NCBI RefSeq assembly: GCF_014646355.1
Contig: NZ_BMNH01000026.1
Location: forward strand, 1-33,448
Length of the DNA stretch: 33,448 nt
Direction of reading: 5' to 3'
From: Nonomuraea cavernae
GTDB lineage: Bacteria; Actinomycetota; Actinomycetes; Streptosporangiales; Streptosporangiaceae
Each line of letters starts with the position of its first letter. The first letter of the stretch is position 1. Below, one piece after another: positions 32,137-33,448 of the stretch. The position numbers and the translations under genes are program-made. The notes under the pieces were generated by a model. That model saw only the letters and a list, made by a program, of their open reading frames with translations, did no database searches and was not told where the DNA came from.

Positions 32137-32622
32137 ATGCGTGAGATCCGTGTGATCGGCGACCCGGTCCTGCGCACGCCCGCGGAGCCCGTGGAGGGCT
32201 TCGACCGCGAGCTGCGCCGCCTGATCGACGAGATGTTCGAGGCGATGTACGCGGTGGACGGTGTCGGCCTGGCCGGCCCGCAGATCGGCGTGTCCCGGAG
32301 GCTGTTCGTCTACGACATCAGCGGCCGCAAGGGGCACGTGGTCAACCCCGTGCTGACCGTGGACGACCCGGAGGAGATCGTCGACGAGGAGGGCTGCCTG
32401 TCCGTCCCCGACCGGCGGGCGGGCCGGCCGTCCTACGCCCCGGTCGCGCGGGCCTCCGGGGTGACGGTCGAGGGCTTCGACCGGCTGGGCCGGCCCGTAC
32501 GCGTGAAGGCGCGCGGTTCGCTGGCCCGGTGCTTCCAGCACGAGACCGAGCATCTCGACGGCAGGCTGTACCTCGACCGGCTGTCCAAGAGTGAGGCCCG
32601 CAAGATCATGCTGAAGGCGTAG
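32137..32622 (+). CDS. def: Peptide deformylase
   Basis: Removes the N-formyl group from nascent proteins. The three family motifs are visible: GVGLAGPQ (42-49), EGCLS with metal ligand Cys87, and QHETEHLDG with ligands His135 and His139 and the catalytic Glu136. The third motif is usually HExDH, so Asp is replaced by Glu here. The GP in motif 1 replaces the common AP. The length of 161 residues is at the short end of normal. ATG 32137 has a weak GGAAG upstream. The SDR gene follows closely. Confidence 0.95.
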   Translation: MREIRVIGDPVLRTPAEPVEGFDRELRRLIDEMFEAMYAVDGVGLAGPQIGVSRRLFVYDISGRKGHVVNPVLTVDDPEEIVDEEGCLSVPDRRAGRPSYAPVARASGVTVEGFDRLGRPVRVKARGSLARCFQHETEHLDGRLYLDRLSKSEARKIMLKA

Positions 32623-32625
32623 GTT
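32620..32625 (+). promoter_or_regulatory. -10 element for leaderless SDR gene
   Basis: TAGGTT overlaps the def stop codon (TAG) and lies 6 nt before the ATG at 32632. Confidence 0.45.
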
Positions 32626-32631
32626 GGCGGC

Positions 32632-33369
32632 ATGACCTCACTCTCGACACTCTCGGGCATGGGCGCGCTGGTGACCGGAGGCTCTCGCGGCATCGGCCGG
32701 GCCATCGTGGAGCGGCTGGCCGCCGACGGGGCCGACGTGGTGTTCAGCTACCACACCAGCACCGAGGCGGCCGAGCGGGTGGCCGCCGAGACGGGCGCGC
32801 TGGCCGTACGCGCCGACCAGGGCAGCGAGGAGGACCTCGCCCGGCTGTTCGCCATGGCGGAGAAACGGCTGCCGGGCGTCGACATCGTGGTCAACAACGC
32901 GGCCGAGGGCGGCCAGGCGCCCATCGCCGACGTGACGCGCGAGACCTACGAGCGGGTGTTCGCGGTCAACGCCCGCGCGACGTTCCTGGCCATCCAGTGG
33001 GCGGGCAGGGTGATGCGTGACGGCGGCCGGATCGTCAACATCTCCACCCTCAACACCGCGCTGCCCGCGCCCGGCATCGCCCTCTACGCGGCGAGCAAGG
33101 CGGCGGCCGAGCAGTTCGCCAAGGTGGCGGCGCGCGAGCTGGGAGAGCGCGGGATCACCGTCAACATCGTCTCGCCCGGCGCCACCGACACCGAGATGCT
33201 GCGCGCCAGCAACCCGCCGGAGGCGCTGGAGCAGGCGTCCGGTTGCACCGCGTTGCGGCGGCTCGGCCGGCCCGACGACATCGCGGCGGTCGTCGCCTTC
33301 CTCGCCGGGCCCGACGGCCGGTGGATCACGGGGCAGAACCTCCTGGCCACCGGCGGCATGCTCCTGTGA
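32632..33369 (+). CDS. Short-chain dehydrogenase/reductase
   Basis: A classical SDR of 245 residues. The cofactor motif is TGGSRGIG (about 16-23), followed by NNAAEGG, the catalytic Ser in NISTLN and the Tyr and Lys in YAASK. The C-terminal segment WITGQNLLATGGML is typical of the FabG-like group. Substrate and cofactor preference cannot be fixed from sequence. It starts 9 nt after the def stop and may use its own leaderless promoter. The remaining 79 bp of the window hold nothing I recognise. Confidence 0.92.
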   Translation: MTSLSTLSGMGALVTGGSRGIGRAIVERLAADGADVVFSYHTSTEAAERVAAETGALAVRADQGSEEDLARLFAMAEKRLPGVDIVVNNAAEGGQAPIADVTRETYERVFAVNARATFLAIQWAGRVMRDGGRIVNISTLNTALPAPGIALYAASKAAAEQFAKVAARELGERGITVNIVSPGATDTEMLRASNPPEALEQASGCTALRRLGRPDDIAAVVAFLAGPDGRWITGQNLLATGGMLL

Positions 33370-33448
33370 TGGCCGTGGCGGCCGGACGTGATTCATCGCC
33401 GTGCCGGCCGGACGTGTCAAGGGGCGTGGGGGGCCGTACGGGCCGCCA

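Overview
This window is chromosomal DNA of a high-GC, mycelial-type actinomycete. The evidence is GC-rich third codon positions, frequent GTG/TTG starts, paired clpP1/clpP2, a DUF5753-type XRE regulator facing an RsbW-like ATPase, a 25-residue bL37 gene, an actinobacterial rrn leader and an actinobacterial c-di-AMP riboswitch. A Streptosporangiales member such as Nonomuraea or Streptosporangium is my best guess. That guess rests on general gene content and no search was run.

Layout. Positions 1-396 hold the promoter and leader of an rRNA operon that runs leftward out of the window. From 397 to 7413 is a leftward protein-quality block: tig, then clpP1-clpP2-clpX with a probable ClgR box, then valS. 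From 7582 to 10519 are small regulatory pairs: an XRE/DUF5753 regulator divergent from an anti-sigma-type ATPase, and an HxlR regulator divergent from an NAD(P)H-binding protein. This part also carries remnants of an F420 nitroreductase and of an IS481-type transposase. From 10650 to 12348 are a small membrane protein, a 2H phosphoesterase behind a broken GntR gene, tRNA-Pro(TGG) and tRNA-Gly(TCC). The broken genes next to tRNA-Pro suggest the scar of an old integrated element.

From 12534 to 16761 four genes run rightward: a histidine kinase without a response regulator, a uridine-kinase-like protein whose P-loop is destroyed, an LLM-class oxidoreductase and a TrpB2-type tryptophan synthase beta chain. 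bL37 lies opposite, then deoR-galT. A c-di-AMP riboswitch (18949-19074) precedes a secreted coiled-coil peptidoglycan hydrolase. From 20103 to 23806 (leftward) is an ABC exporter followed by its two-component system. Then come a type-B carboxylesterase, a Nudix hydrolase, a YjbR protein with an RseP-type site-2 protease, an atypical orphan NarL/LuxR regulator, a membrane SpoIIE-type phosphatase, an Eis-like acetyltransferase, a 49-residue protein, rpiB, def and an SDR. Positions 33370-33448 hold nothing I can identify.

Themes. About a dozen genes without a Shine-Dalgarno sequence have a -10-like hexamer 6-8 nt before the start codon, so leaderless transcription seems common here. No CRISPR array, intact insertion sequence, phage block or biosynthetic gene cluster was seen. 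The most unusual signals are a 32-bp perfect palindrome in a divergent promoter region, a tandem duplication of the Nudix 3' end that differs only by transitions, the P-loop-less kinase-like protein and the decayed region at tRNA-Pro.
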